A stretch of 64,000 nt of DNA, taken from positions 1,662,001 to 1,726,000 of the forward strand of contig NZ_AP024601.1 of NCBI RefSeq assembly GCF_018326425.1. The letters are read 5' to 3'. Position 1 is the stretch's first letter, and each line of letters starts with the position of its first letter. The position numbers were made by a program, and so were the translations under genes. Under the pieces are notes generated by a model. The model made no database searches and was not told the origin of the DNA. It worked only from the letters and a program-made list of their open reading frames with translations. Shown here in pieces: positions 7,822-16,108 of the stretch. The stretch comes from Polycladomyces abyssicola (GTDB lineage Bacteria > Bacillota > Bacilli > Thermoactinomycetales > JIR-001).

Positions 7822-8168
7822 GGTGCTTCCCTGTAGCTCTTCAATTAACCGATCAGACGATCGGTTTTTTTCGCCTGTAGCTAATGAATTTTTTCTGTTA
7901 ATTTGGTCAAGACATTAATGAGGCCAAAATTACTAAGGCCTCGATGCAAAGGCGGAACCCCTGCCCGATGGGGCGGGGGTAAACTTTTCAGCCCATTTTT
8001 GTCAACAGGATTAGACTGTTACATATCCTGTTGTATGTCTTATAACGACAACCCTCGGCCCCTACCATCTCGGTAAGGTTTTTTTGATCTATTGTCGACC
8101 GGCTTTTTTATCTCTATCGGTATCATTTTGGTGGTTGCACGGGAATCGAACCCGTGATCGTTGGGCAC
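7822..8168. repeat. 347-bp direct repeat, copy 2
   Basis: This is the second copy of 4209-4555. It begins GGTGCTTCCCT and includes the perfect ACCGATC-AGAC-GATCGGT hairpin with a T-run (7848-7867), the ACCCCTGCCC/GGGCGGGGGT hairpin, and the T-arm-like end. Compared with copy 1 it has small indels (for example TGGTGGTTGC instead of TGGTGGGTTGC). Both copies are in the same orientation. Confidence 0.8.
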
Positions 8169-8470
8169 GTGGCCCTGGGAGAAGGGTTGTTTACCCGGTT
8201 ACCCTCTCGTCCGGGTCAACTCCGAACCCTGGTAGACGATGTATCCTGATAATCGACCCATCCGGTCGATGTTAAAGATACATTAGCCCTTACGGCCCCA
8301 CCTCACCTACCTCAATAAGTCGCGTGACACGCAACCCTCCGGATCGACAGAGCCATTTTTGGTCCCGCTCCAACCACCTACATATTGCGATGTGAGTCGC
8401 ATCAACCCCCAATACCATCCTAACACGGGAAAATAGCCAATTGGTGCCAAAAGGTTGCCAAATGACCGAT
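8129..8470 (-). repeat. Dispersed module copy D with T-arm-like hairpin
   Basis: The T-arm hairpin (8129-8168) joins directly to the GGGCCACGTGCCC and CCGGACGAGAGGG boxes, so the terminator segment present in copies A-C is missing. The tail (8200-8470) carries CATCGCAATATGTAGGTGG, CGACTTATTGAGG and TTTGGCAACCTTTTGGCACC, matching copy E. The module ends just before the serine recombinase fragment. Confidence 0.55.
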
Positions 8471-8479
8471 CAAAATATT

Positions 8480-8993
8480 AACGATCGGCCAGCTTGATTT
8501 TCTGACTCATGGTATTTGTGATCTCCCGGATATGTCCGAGGGGAAAGTAGAAAAAGCATTATTTGAGGAAACTGCAATACATTATCCAAGAAGTGCCGCC
8601 GCTGAAACCACCGGAACCCGAAACGCCAAGTATCGAATCAAGGAGATTGAAGCGGAAATTAAACGGATAAAAAAACGGCGCAGGAAATGGCAAGAGGCGT
8701 TTGCAAATGATGTCATCACTTTGGAGGAATTAAGGGAAAGAACCCAGGAAGACAGGGAGCGAGAGGAACTGCTAAAAGCGGAATTAGAATTGATCCCGCA
8801 AACAGCAGCACCACCCCGGATATCGCGTGATGAGTTAATAGAAGCATTAAAGAACCTTCGATATGTATGGAAACGAGCTTCACGACAGGAACGAAAAGAA
8901 ATGATCCGCGGTATCTTTTCTCGACTCGTCGTCGATAAAGAGCCTGGCGGATCATATAAATCAGTAATCATAAAGGATTTTGATCTAGCTTGA
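8480..8993 (+). pseudogene. Large serine recombinase, C-terminal fragment
   Basis: The frame is open from about 8480 to TGA 8991-8993, with an internal ATG at 8532. The readable part has a long charged coiled coil (RIKEIEAEIKRIKKRRRKWQ, DVITLEELRERTQEDREREE) followed by SRDELIEALKNLRYVWKRAS and a basic IRGIFSRLVVDKEPGGS end. This matches the region after the zinc ribbon of large serine integrases, where the coiled coil controls integration direction (established). The catalytic serine domain and zinc ribbon are absent, so it cannot recombine DNA. It abuts the intact chromosome at about 9.0 kb, as expected for the integrase end of a decayed prophage or conjugative element. Confidence 0.75.
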
Positions 8994-9027
8994 GGAAACA
9001 TTGTATTTTCGTAACGTTAGGGAAGGA

Positions 9028-9804
9028 TTACCTTCCCCTGAACGCCGGTTCCCGTTTACTGAAGAATGCTTGAATCCCTTCGGCGGCATCCTCGGAGACG
9101 ACCACCTTCATCATTTCTTCTGTTTCCAAGTTCAAGCCTTCCTCCAGGGATTGTTCCAATCCCCGCCCCACAGCCCGAATAATCCCTCGCATTGCCAATG
9201 GTGCGGAGCCCCGTGCCATGGAAGCGGCCAGTTCAAAGGCCTTTTCACGGAGTTGTTCGTGAGGGAAAATTTCATTGATCAGACCGCATGCTTTCGCCTC
9301 TTCGGCAGAGATGTGTTGCCCCCGCAGCATGTAATAGAGAGCGCGTCTTTTTCCTATCAGCCGCGCCATACGCTGGGTCCCGCCGTAACCGGGGAGAATG
9401 CCCCTTTTGACTTCCGGGAGCCCCAGCCGTGCCTGATCCGAAGCCACTGCCAGATGGCAGGCCATTTGCAGCTCGCATCCCCCGCCCAGCGCGTAGCCGT
9501 TGATGACGGCGATAATCGGTTTCGGAAAGTGTTCGATGCGCTGGAACAGAGTGTGTACTTTGCGGATGGTTGCCTCGGGCCCCCCTTCCGCTTGACCGAA
9601 CTCCGTCATATCAGCTCCAGCGGAAAATGCACGATCGCCGCTCCCTGTCAGCAGCATGACCCGTGTCGCCTCATCCTCTTCCAGGTCGTCCAGAATCCGG
9701 CCCAACTCCTCTAACGTGCCCAAACTCAGGGTGTTATAGGGAGGGCGGTTGATGGTGACCGTGGTGACGAAATCTCTGTTCTCTACCAGAAAATGTTTCC
9801 ACAT
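9028..9804 (-). CDS. Enoyl-CoA hydratase/isomerase family protein
   Basis: A 258-residue crotonase-fold enzyme predicted to hydrate trans-2-enoyl-CoA to 3-hydroxyacyl-CoA in beta-oxidation. Visible family features are TRVMLLTGSGDRAFSAGADM (the CoA-binding oxyanion loop), INGYALGGGCELQMACHLAV, and GLPEVKRGILPGYGGTQRMA with the catalytic Glu in the PEVKRGILPG segment. The start at 9804 is chosen because GGGAGGAG precedes that ATG. The open frame extends further upstream but that DNA belongs to the thiolase. It is the last gene of the leftward fad operon, 5 bp after the thiolase stop. Confidence 0.9.
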   Translation of the reverse strand: MWKHFLVENRDFVTTVTINRPPYNTLSLGTLEELGRILDDLEEDEATRVMLLTGSGDRAFSAGADMTEFGQAEGGPEATIRKVHTLFQRIEHFPKPIIAVINGYALGGGCELQMACHLAVASDQARLGLPEVKRGILPGYGGTQRMARLIGKRRALYYMLRGQHISAEEAKACGLINEIFPHEQLREKAFELAASMARGSAPLAMRGIIRAVGRGLEQSLEEGLNLETEEMMKVVVSEDAAEGIQAFFSKREPAFRGR

Positions 9805-9809
9805 AACCC

Positions 9810-10964
9810 TCACTCCTCCCGTTCCAGGATGGTGGCGATGGCCATCCCAAAGCCGATGCACATGGTAATCAGGCCGAAACGGGATTTCCGTCGCTCCATC
9901 TCATTGACCAACGTGGCCGTGATCCGGGCTCCGCTGGCCCCGAGGGGGTGGCCCAGGGCGATCGCTCCACCGTTGACATTCACTTTTTCCCACGGGGCAC
10001 CGGTTTCGCGTTGCCAGGCCAGCACTACGGAGGCGAAAGCTTCATTCACTTCGAAGAGATCGATGTCCTCCATCCGAAGTCCCGCCTTTTTCAACACCTT
10101 CTCCGTCGCGGGGATCACGCCGGTCAGCATGATCGTCGGATCCACCCCCGCAGTGGCAGTGGCCACAATGCGGGCCCTGGGGCGGATGCCCAGCTCCTTC
10201 GCCTTTTTGCGGGAGGCGATGAGAACGGCGGCTGCACCGTCGGAAATCTGGCTGGAGTTACCCGGGGTGACGACGCCGTCAGCCTGAAACGAAGGTTGCA
10301 ATGTGGCCATCTTTTGCAGATCCGTATCCTCCCGGGGAGTCTCGTCCATCTCCATGCGTCGGATGTTTCCGTTTTCATCCTCCACTTCGATGGGTAGGAT
10401 TTCGTTGTCGAAACGCCCTTCTCGTCTGGCCTTTATCGCTTTTTGGTGACTTTCATAGGAAAAAGAATCCAGTTCCTCCCTGGACAACGCCCAACGGGAG
10501 GCGATCATCTCTGCGGAAAATCCCTGAGGGATGATCGTATACCGGTCAGTCAGTTTTTCACTGAAGTTGCCTCCGTCGCTCCCCATGGGAACACGGCTCA
10601 TACTTTCCACCCCGGCGGCAATGAACAGGTCCCCCATCCCCGCCATCACTTCGTGTGCGGCCTGATTCAGTGTCTCCAGACTGGAACCGCACATCCGATT
10701 GGAACTGACACCACACACCTCCACCGGAAACCCGGCGATCAGTGCGGCGAGGCGGCCGATGTTGTAACCCTGTTCGCCGATCTGGGTGACACAGCCCATT
10801 TTGACATCCTCCACCGCCCCCGGGTCGATTCCGTTCCGTTCGACGATTCCGGATAATACGTGCGCCGCCATCTCATCGGGCCGCGTCCGGCTCAGCATTC
10901 CCTTTTTTCGTCCCATCGGCGTCCGGACGGCATCCAGGATCACGGCGTCCCTGTCCTGCTTCAT
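9810..10964 (-). CDS. fadA: Acetyl-CoA acyltransferase (thiolase)
   Basis: A 384-residue thiolase expected to cleave 3-ketoacyl-CoA with CoA to acetyl-CoA and a shortened acyl-CoA. The nucleophilic Cys lies in SNRMCGSSLETLNQ (about residue 90), His and Asn in VNVNGGAIALGHPLGASGAR, and the second Cys in LITMCIGFGMAIA. The N-terminal AVRTPMGRKKGMLS is typical. Position between an SDR dehydrogenase and an enoyl-CoA hydratase supports a degradative rather than acetoacetyl-CoA-forming role (inference). It starts 11 bp after the SDR stop in the same operon. Confidence 0.9.
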   Translation of the reverse strand: MKQDRDAVILDAVRTPMGRKKGMLSRTRPDEMAAHVLSGIVERNGIDPGAVEDVKMGCVTQIGEQGYNIGRLAALIAGFPVEVCGVSSNRMCGSSLETLNQAAHEVMAGMGDLFIAAGVESMSRVPMGSDGGNFSEKLTDRYTIIPQGFSAEMIASRWALSREELDSFSYESHQKAIKARREGRFDNEILPIEVEDENGNIRRMEMDETPREDTDLQKMATLQPSFQADGVVTPGNSSQISDGAAAVLIASRKKAKELGIRPRARIVATATAGVDPTIMLTGVIPATEKVLKKAGLRMEDIDLFEVNEAFASVVLAWQRETGAPWEKVNVNGGAIALGHPLGASGARITATLVNEMERRKSRFGLITMCIGFGMAIATILEREE

Positions 10965-10975
10965 CCCGATCCCTC

Positions 10976-11806
10976 CTAAAAGGTGAACAATTCGATTCCG
11001 CCGGAGACGTTCAGTTCGATCCCCGTGATGTAGCGAGCGTGATCCGAGGCCAGGAAACAGATGGCATTCGCGATATCCTCCGGTTCCCCCGGCCGTTTGA
11101 AAGCGGTGCGCTGGATCATCCGCTCCTTCATCTTGGGATTAATCATCTGAAAGGCCTCTGTATTGATAACCCCAGGAACAATGGCATTTACGGTGATGTT
11201 ATAGCGGGCCCCTTCCAAAGCCATGCTCTTGGTGAAACCCAAAATACCCGCCTTGGTGGTGGAGTAGCTTGCCTGACCGAAACCACCCAGCGTGCCGGCC
11301 ACGGAAGCCATGTTGATGATTCGCCCCCATTTTTGCTCCTTCATGATCGGCCAGACGGCCTTGGTGGTGTTGTAGGCGCCGGTCAGATTCACTTTCAGAT
11401 CCCGTTCCCAAAAGGCGTCATTCTGGTGTTCGATCTGGGAGACGTGATCCAAGGTCCCCGCGTTGTTGACAAGGATGTGGATCCCCCCCATCTCCTCCTT
11501 TACGAGTCGGAACACTTCCTCCACTTGCTTCCGATCGGTCACATCCATTCGGATGGCCATGGAACGCCGTCCCATGTTTCGGATCTCTTCCGCCGTTTTT
11601 TCAGCATAAACGACACCGGCGGATTGCATCACCTGACTGATCGGACCGTATGTTTCGGCGACTTCTTCGTTATTTTCACTTTCCAAAAGGATATCCGTAA
11701 TCACCACGTCGGCTCCCGCCCGAGCCAAGGCGAGCGCATCCGCACGGCCCAGTCCCCTGGAAGCGCCCGTCACCAGTGCCACCTTCCCTGCCAGCGAATA
11801 CGTCAT
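10976..11806 (-). CDS. SDR oxidoreductase, probable 3-hydroxyacyl-CoA dehydrogenase
   Basis: A 276-residue short-chain dehydrogenase with the NAD-binding TGASRGLGRADALALARAG motif, NNAGTL, a Ser in MASVAGTL, and the YSTTK catalytic pair. It has a longer loop after the second strand (ILLESENNEEVAETYGPISQ), as in SDRs of the multifunctional-enzyme type. Its place before the thiolase and hydratase suggests it oxidises 3-hydroxyacyl-CoA in place of a FadB-type enzyme (inference). A FadR-like box lies in the 39-bp gap upstream, so this gene may start a separately regulated sub-unit of the operon. Confidence 0.85.
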   Translation of the reverse strand: MTYSLAGKVALVTGASRGLGRADALALARAGADVVITDILLESENNEEVAETYGPISQVMQSAGVVYAEKTAEEIRNMGRRSMAIRMDVTDRKQVEEVFRLVKEEMGGIHILVNNAGTLDHVSQIEHQNDAFWERDLKVNLTGAYNTTKAVWPIMKEQKWGRIINMASVAGTLGGFGQASYSTTKAGILGFTKSMALEGARYNITVNAIVPGVINTEAFQMINPKMKERMIQRTAFKRPGEPEDIANAICFLASDHARYITGIELNVSGGIELFTF

Positions 11807-11826
11807 CCATCATCCCTCCCATCTAC

Positions 11827-11844
11827 TGAATGAATAATCAATCA
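11827..11844. promoter_or_regulatory. FadR-type operator upstream of the SDR-thiolase-hydratase genes
   Basis: TGAATGAATAATCAATCA differs by one base from the Bacillus FadR box TGAATGANTANTCATTCA (established consensus). It lies between the fadD stop and the SDR start. Acyl-CoA would be expected to release the repressor. No fadR gene of that type is in the window unless the TetR regulator at 15368 binds both sites. Confidence 0.65.
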
Positions 11845-11845
11845 T

Positions 11846-13690
11846 TTATACGTGTACCGTGGACATTTCCGTTTTCGACGGCGTTCCTTCGTCGTAAGCC
11901 CGCTCGATGGCTTCTCGGTACCGCTTCTCAATTTCCCTCATCCGCACCTTGAGGGTAGGTGTGAGCTCACCGTCTTCGACGGTCCATTCCTTTTCCGCCA
12001 CGAGCACTTTTTTCGGCTGCTCGTAGGAGGCAAAACCGGCAGTCAGCCGTTGTACCTCTCGTTGTAGCAACTCTTTCACCTCGGCGCGGCGGACCAACTC
12101 CTCCCGGGATTCGGTGGACCATCCCCGTTTTCGGGCCCAAGGCGCCAGATTCTCAAAGTCGGGCACCACCAAAGCGATCACGTATTTGCGCCCGTGGCCG
12201 ATCAGGACGGACTGGGCGATGTAGGGACTATTGTTAATGGCGTTTTCGATGGGTTGAGGAGCGAGATTTTTTCCTGTGGACAGGATGATCAGGTTTTTCT
12301 TACGGTCAATGATTTTCAGGTACCCATCCTCGTCCAGCTCCCCCAGATCCCCTGTGTACAACCACCCGTCCCGAAGCTGTTCGTTGGTGGCTTCCGGGTT
12401 TTTGTAGTATCCCTTCATCACGTTGGGCCCCTTGACCAGCACTTCTCCATCGTCAGCGATACGTACCTCCACGTTGGGCAGCGGTTTGCCCACCGTTCCA
12501 ATCTTCGTACGAACCATCGGATTGGTCGCGATCACCGGAGCCGCCTCTGTCATACCATACCCTTCCAATACCGGCAAGTTGATCGCCCAAAAGAATTGGG
12601 CGATCTCCGGATTCAGCGGCGCTCCACCGGAGACCATCCCCCTGATCCGACCGCCGAGACGCTCTTTCACCTTGCGGTAGACAAGGCGATCGGCAATCTT
12701 CCAACGCAGTTTCAATTTGGGAGGCATGCCGCCCCCCAACAGGAGTTCGTCGATCGGAGTGCGCAGATAGTATTCATACCGCTCCATCCCCACCCGGATT
12801 GCCCAATCGAAAATCTTGCGACGCAAAGGCGTCCCCGCATCGACCTGTTCTTGCACTCGGGCATACACCTTCTCAAACAAACGGGGCACACTGGTCATCA
12901 CCGTGGGTTTGACTTCCACCAAGTTCTCTTGAATGGTGTCAGTGCTTTCCGCATAAGCGATCGTCGCACCCACGGAAAGAGGAACGAATTGTCCCGCCAA
13001 CCGCTCAAAGACGTGAGACAAGGGCAAATAGGAGAGGAAAACATCATCCGGAAGCACTTCCAGGCACCAGAAATGAATCCCCTCCATGTTGGCCAAAAAA
13101 TTGCCGTGAGTAAGCATCACACCTTTGGGGCGGCCGGTCGTACCGGAAGTGTGAATGATCGTGACCAGCTGGTCGCGGTCGATCCGATTCAACTCTTCCT
13201 CCCAATTCTCCAGGGGATGTGCGGCGCCTTCCTTCAGTAAGGTATCAAATGAGAGAATTCCTTTCTCCCCGGTGACACCCGCACCCGGTTTCATCACCAC
13301 AATATGCGACAGTTCCGCTCCGCCTTCCCGGACTTTTTCCAGCTGATGTTCGTCCTCCACCACAGCCATCCGGCAATCCGCGTTTTTCAGGATAAAAGCC
13401 ACTTGATCGGGGGGCAGCGTCGGATACACCGGAACGCTTACCCCTCTCATACTGGCTACGGCCAGATCTGTCACAGGCCAAAAGGGATGGTTCTCGGAGA
13501 TGAGGGCCACTTTATCCCCGCTCCGCAATCCGAGACGGACCAGCCCTGCTGCTGTATCCCGCACCTGTTTCCATAGTTGGCGGTAGGTGATGCCTTTGTA
13601 CAACCCGTCGGTTTTGTACATCAATGCCGTTTTGTCCGGATAGCTGTTTACCGTTCGCCGTACCATGTCCAATAGATTTTTCGGCTTCAT
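11846..13690 (-). CDS. fadD: Long-chain fatty-acid--CoA ligase
   Basis: A 614-residue AMP-forming acyl-CoA synthetase (FadD15/FAA type) that activates fatty acids with ATP and CoA. Motifs are HTSGTTGRPKGVMLTHGN (ATP loop), EGYGMTEAAPVIA, the hinge YTGDLGELDEDGYLKIIDRK, and the LSTGKNLAPQPIENAINNSP segment with the conserved Lys-containing loop. The ATG at 13690 is preferred because GGGAGG lies 9 bases upstream. A GTG at 13735 keeps the frame but has a weaker site. It follows the SCP2 gene closely and precedes the FadR box. Confidence 0.92.
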   Translation of the reverse strand: MKPKNLLDMVRRTVNSYPDKTALMYKTDGLYKGITYRQLWKQVRDTAAGLVRLGLRSGDKVALISENHPFWPVTDLAVASMRGVSVPVYPTLPPDQVAFILKNADCRMAVVEDEHQLEKVREGGAELSHIVVMKPGAGVTGEKGILSFDTLLKEGAAHPLENWEEELNRIDRDQLVTIIHTSGTTGRPKGVMLTHGNFLANMEGIHFWCLEVLPDDVFLSYLPLSHVFERLAGQFVPLSVGATIAYAESTDTIQENLVEVKPTVMTSVPRLFEKVYARVQEQVDAGTPLRRKIFDWAIRVGMERYEYYLRTPIDELLLGGGMPPKLKLRWKIADRLVYRKVKERLGGRIRGMVSGGAPLNPEIAQFFWAINLPVLEGYGMTEAAPVIATNPMVRTKIGTVGKPLPNVEVRIADDGEVLVKGPNVMKGYYKNPEATNEQLRDGWLYTGDLGELDEDGYLKIIDRKKNLIILSTGKNLAPQPIENAINNSPYIAQSVLIGHGRKYVIALVVPDFENLAPWARKRGWSTESREELVRRAEVKELLQREVQRLTAGFASYEQPKKVLVAEKEWTVEDGELTPTLKVRMREIEKRYREAIERAYDEGTPSKTEMSTVHV

Positions 13691-13748
13691 GGACACCGGC
13701 CTCCCATCGTGAACCTCGTACGGCTTCTCCCTCACCCCGCTCCCGTCG

Positions 13749-14108
13749 TCATACTTCGTATTTGCTGAGAATGGTCTGCAGTTTAATCGCCTTGCTCATA
13801 TCGCCTTTGATCTTCAGTTTTCCGGTCATGAATGCCGCCGTGCCGTTCAGATTTCCCAGCAGCATGTCTTTAAAATCCTTGGCATCCATTTGCAACGTAC
13901 AATCGGCAGCGGCCGCTTCCCCCTCCACCACTTTGGCGTTACCGTTGGACAGGTGCAGCTGGTAAGTGGCTCCGTCATCCCCACTCAGCTCAAACTGGTA
14001 AACGCTTTCAATACCTTCAACCGGTTTGGGATTCTCATTGATCCGTTTTTCAATTTCCTGAAACACCTCGGCAGTTTTCATGTCGGCACTGTAACGATTG
14101 CTCATCAT
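13749..14108 (-). CDS. SCP2 sterol-binding domain protein
   Basis: A 119-residue single-domain protein with the SCP2 signature: VYQFELSGDDGATYQLHLSN, ADCTLQMDAKDFKDMLLGNL, NGTAAFMTGKLKIKGDMSKA. SCP2 domains bind fatty acids or acyl-CoA in a hydrophobic tunnel, so it probably carries substrates for the fad operon enzymes (inference from context). An AAGGAGG site precedes two adjacent ATG codons. It lies between the acyl-CoA dehydrogenase and the ligase gene. Confidence 0.88.
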   Translation of the reverse strand: MMSNRYSADMKTAEVFQEIEKRINENPKPVEGIESVYQFELSGDDGATYQLHLSNGNAKVVEGEAAAADCTLQMDAKDFKDMLLGNLNGTAAFMTGKLKIKGDMSKAIKLQTILSKYEV

Positions 14109-14140
14109 GAATTCCTCCTTTTTTTATTAATAATAATATT

Positions 14141-15310
14141 TTATAATCCTGCGGAAATCACTTTTTTCTGAATCTGAGTTGTACCTTCATAGATGGACAG
14201 AATCTTGGCATCCCGCATCCATTTTTCCACCGGATAATCCCGCATGTAACCGTATCCGCCCAGGATTTGCACCGCGTTGGTGGTTACCTCCATGGCCGTC
14301 TCCGCCGCAAAAGCTTTGGCCATGCTTCCCTCCACAGCACAAGACTCTCCACGATCAGCCAGATCTGCCGCTCTCCACGTCAGCAGACGAGCAGCATCGA
14401 TCTTGGTTTTCATATCCGCCAACATGAAGGCGATAGCTTGGTTTTTAATGATCGGGCGACCAAACTGTACCCGCTGTTTGGCATACTCCAACGCATACTC
14501 GTATGCGGCACGGGCGACACCGACCGCTGCCGCGGCCACTGCCGGACGGGAATACTCCAGCATTTTCATCGCCCCGAAGAAGGCCATGTTTTCCTCGCCA
14601 AGCAGGTTTTCCCGTGGCACCCTGACATCCTCCAGAATGACATCGCCGGTGTGGGAAGCGCGAATCCCCATCTTCCGCTCCTTCTTGCCTCCCGACAGCC
14701 CCGGCGTGTCTCCGGGAACGATGAAGGCAGATACCCCGTGGTAGCCCGCATCCGGGTCGGTTTTGGCGAAAACCACGTAGAGATCGGCGATTCCACCGTT
14801 CGTGATAAAACATTTACGACCGTTGAGAACCCACTCGTCTCCGTCCAACACCGCCCTTGTCTGGATGGCCTTCACATCTGAGCCAGCCCCCGGCTCCGTC
14901 AGCGCCATGGCGCCCAGACGGGGGTTTTCCGGATCACAGAGATAGGGCAGCCACTTCTTCTTTTGCTCTTCTGTCCCCATGTAGTAGATGGGAAGACCTG
15001 CAAGCCCGATCGCCGAGATGGAGGTGGCGATGCCGGCACATCCCCAGAACAGCTCCTCATTAATGAGGCAAGCGGCCATCACACTGGTCAACCCGCCGCC
15101 GCCGTATTCTTCGGGGCAGGCAAAACTGGTCAGGCCTGCTTTGGCTGCCTTTCTGAACACTTCCATGGGAAACTCTTCCCGTTCATCGTACTCCGCAGCC
15201 ACGGGGCGAATCTCCTTTTCTGCAAATCCGTGCGCCCACTTACGCAACTCTTCCTGTTCCGGGGAAAGTTGAAAACACAAGGAAGACTGCTGTCCCTGCC
15301 GGGTAAACAT
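14141..15310 (-). CDS. Acyl-CoA dehydrogenase
   Basis: A 389-residue FAD-dependent acyl-CoA dehydrogenase performing the first step of beta-oxidation. The first signature MALTEPGAGSDVKAIQTRAV binds FAD and substrate. The second region QILGGYGYMRDYPVEKWMRD is followed by the catalytic Glu in SIYEGTTQIQKKVI. The ATG at 15310 (MFTRQGQQ) is chosen because GGAGG lies 7 bases upstream; the frame also opens at 15352. It is the first enzyme gene after the TetR regulator. Confidence 0.92.
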   Translation of the reverse strand: MFTRQGQQSSLCFQLSPEQEELRKWAHGFAEKEIRPVAAEYDEREEFPMEVFRKAAKAGLTSFACPEEYGGGGLTSVMAACLINEELFWGCAGIATSISAIGLAGLPIYYMGTEEQKKKWLPYLCDPENPRLGAMALTEPGAGSDVKAIQTRAVLDGDEWVLNGRKCFITNGGIADLYVVFAKTDPDAGYHGVSAFIVPGDTPGLSGGKKERKMGIRASHTGDVILEDVRVPRENLLGEENMAFFGAMKMLEYSRPAVAAAAVGVARAAYEYALEYAKQRVQFGRPIIKNQAIAFMLADMKTKIDAARLLTWRAADLADRGESCAVEGSMAKAFAAETAMEVTTNAVQILGGYGYMRDYPVEKWMRDAKILSIYEGTTQIQKKVISAGL

Positions 15311-15367
15311 GGTCACGCCTCCTTCCAGATTCTCCAGCGTACCGGTACGCATCAGGGAAAAATCCGA

Positions 15368-15997
15368 TTAGCTCGACGGAATGGAAAGCCCCGCGGTCAG
15401 ATTCGTGAAGGAGCTCACCACGATCCGATTCAACAGCCGAGCCAGATGATCGATGTCCATCTCTTCCGATCCATCGGCCACCCGCTGGATCACCACTTCA
15501 TTGATCGCCCCAACCATCGCCTTAGACACCACCTGGATTTCCGCTTCTGATACCCTTTCCGGCATGACCTCCTGTGCCGTCTGTTGAAACAGGCGAGCAA
15601 AACGGGCATGTGCCTTCCGCCGAACCGCCTCAACTTCCCCGCTCACACCGGCGGATGTGATCAACAACAGACGGGCCACGGAATCTCGTTCTGTGCACAA
15701 TTGCAGGTACCGACGAATACCGGCAAACCCTTTGTAGGTGGCCTGTTTCTCCTCCCGGACAGCCCGTTGCACCTCATCCAGGATCTCCTCTGCCAGCTGC
15801 TCGAACAGGCGAACGAGGAGATCCTCTTTGTTGCGGAAAAAGTTGTAAAAGGTGGTTTTCGAGACCCGCGCCGTCTCCACCACTTCCAGGATGGACGATT
15901 CCTGAAAACCTTTGGAAGTAAAGAGCTGCAGAGCGGCAAACAGGATCTTGTCCCGAGCATGTTGCGGCATCTTGGTGGTGAAGAGTAAAGGTTGCAC
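15368..15997 (-). CDS. TetR-family repressor of the fad operon
   Basis: A 209-residue TetR regulator. The N-terminal HTH reads ARDKILFAALQLFTSKGFQE, SSILEVVETARVSKTTFYNF, FRNKEDLLVRLFEQ. The C-terminal ligand domain is variable, as usual. It starts at a GTG (15995-15997) after GGGAGTGATCG. It is the first gene of the leftward fad operon, and its promoter carries a perfect palindrome, so autoregulation and control of the operon are likely, with acyl-CoA as the probable ligand (inference). Confidence 0.88.
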   Translation of the reverse strand: MQPLLFTTKMPQHARDKILFAALQLFTSKGFQESSILEVVETARVSKTTFYNFFRNKEDLLVRLFEQLAEEILDEVQRAVREEKQATYKGFAGIRRYLQLCTERDSVARLLLITSAGVSGEVEAVRRKAHARFARLFQQTAQEVMPERVSEAEIQVVSKAMVGAINEVVIQRVADGSEEMDIDHLARLLNRIVVSSFTNLTAGLSIPSS

Positions 15998-16017
15998 GAT
16001 CGATCACTCCCTGATTG

Positions 16018-16037
16018 ATACCAGTACGTACTGGTAT
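16018..16037. promoter_or_regulatory. Perfect 20-bp palindromic TetR operator
   Basis: ATACCAGTACGTACTGGTAT is a perfect inverted repeat that overlaps the downstream end of the -10 box of the promoter reading into the TetR gene. Position and symmetry are those of a TetR-family operator. Binding by the adjacent TetR protein is inferred. Confidence 0.8.
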
Positions 16038-16064
16038 TGTAGAATAGTTTATTTCAGTTGTCAA
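16036..16064 (-). promoter_or_regulatory. Sigma-A promoter of the fad operon
   Basis: On the minus strand TTGACA (16059-16064) and TACAAT (16036-16041) are separated by exactly 17 bp, a near-consensus housekeeping promoter. The 20-bp palindrome begins inside its -10 box. Confidence 0.8.
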
Positions 16065-16108
16065 TCTGTTCTGCTCATTTTAAATTGATTAATAATTTAT
16101 GTATTCGA

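Noticed and set aside
9001-9714. Long rightward frames inside the fad operon (also at 11039 and 12194)
   Set aside because: Antisense shadows of clearly conserved enzyme genes caused by high third-position GC.
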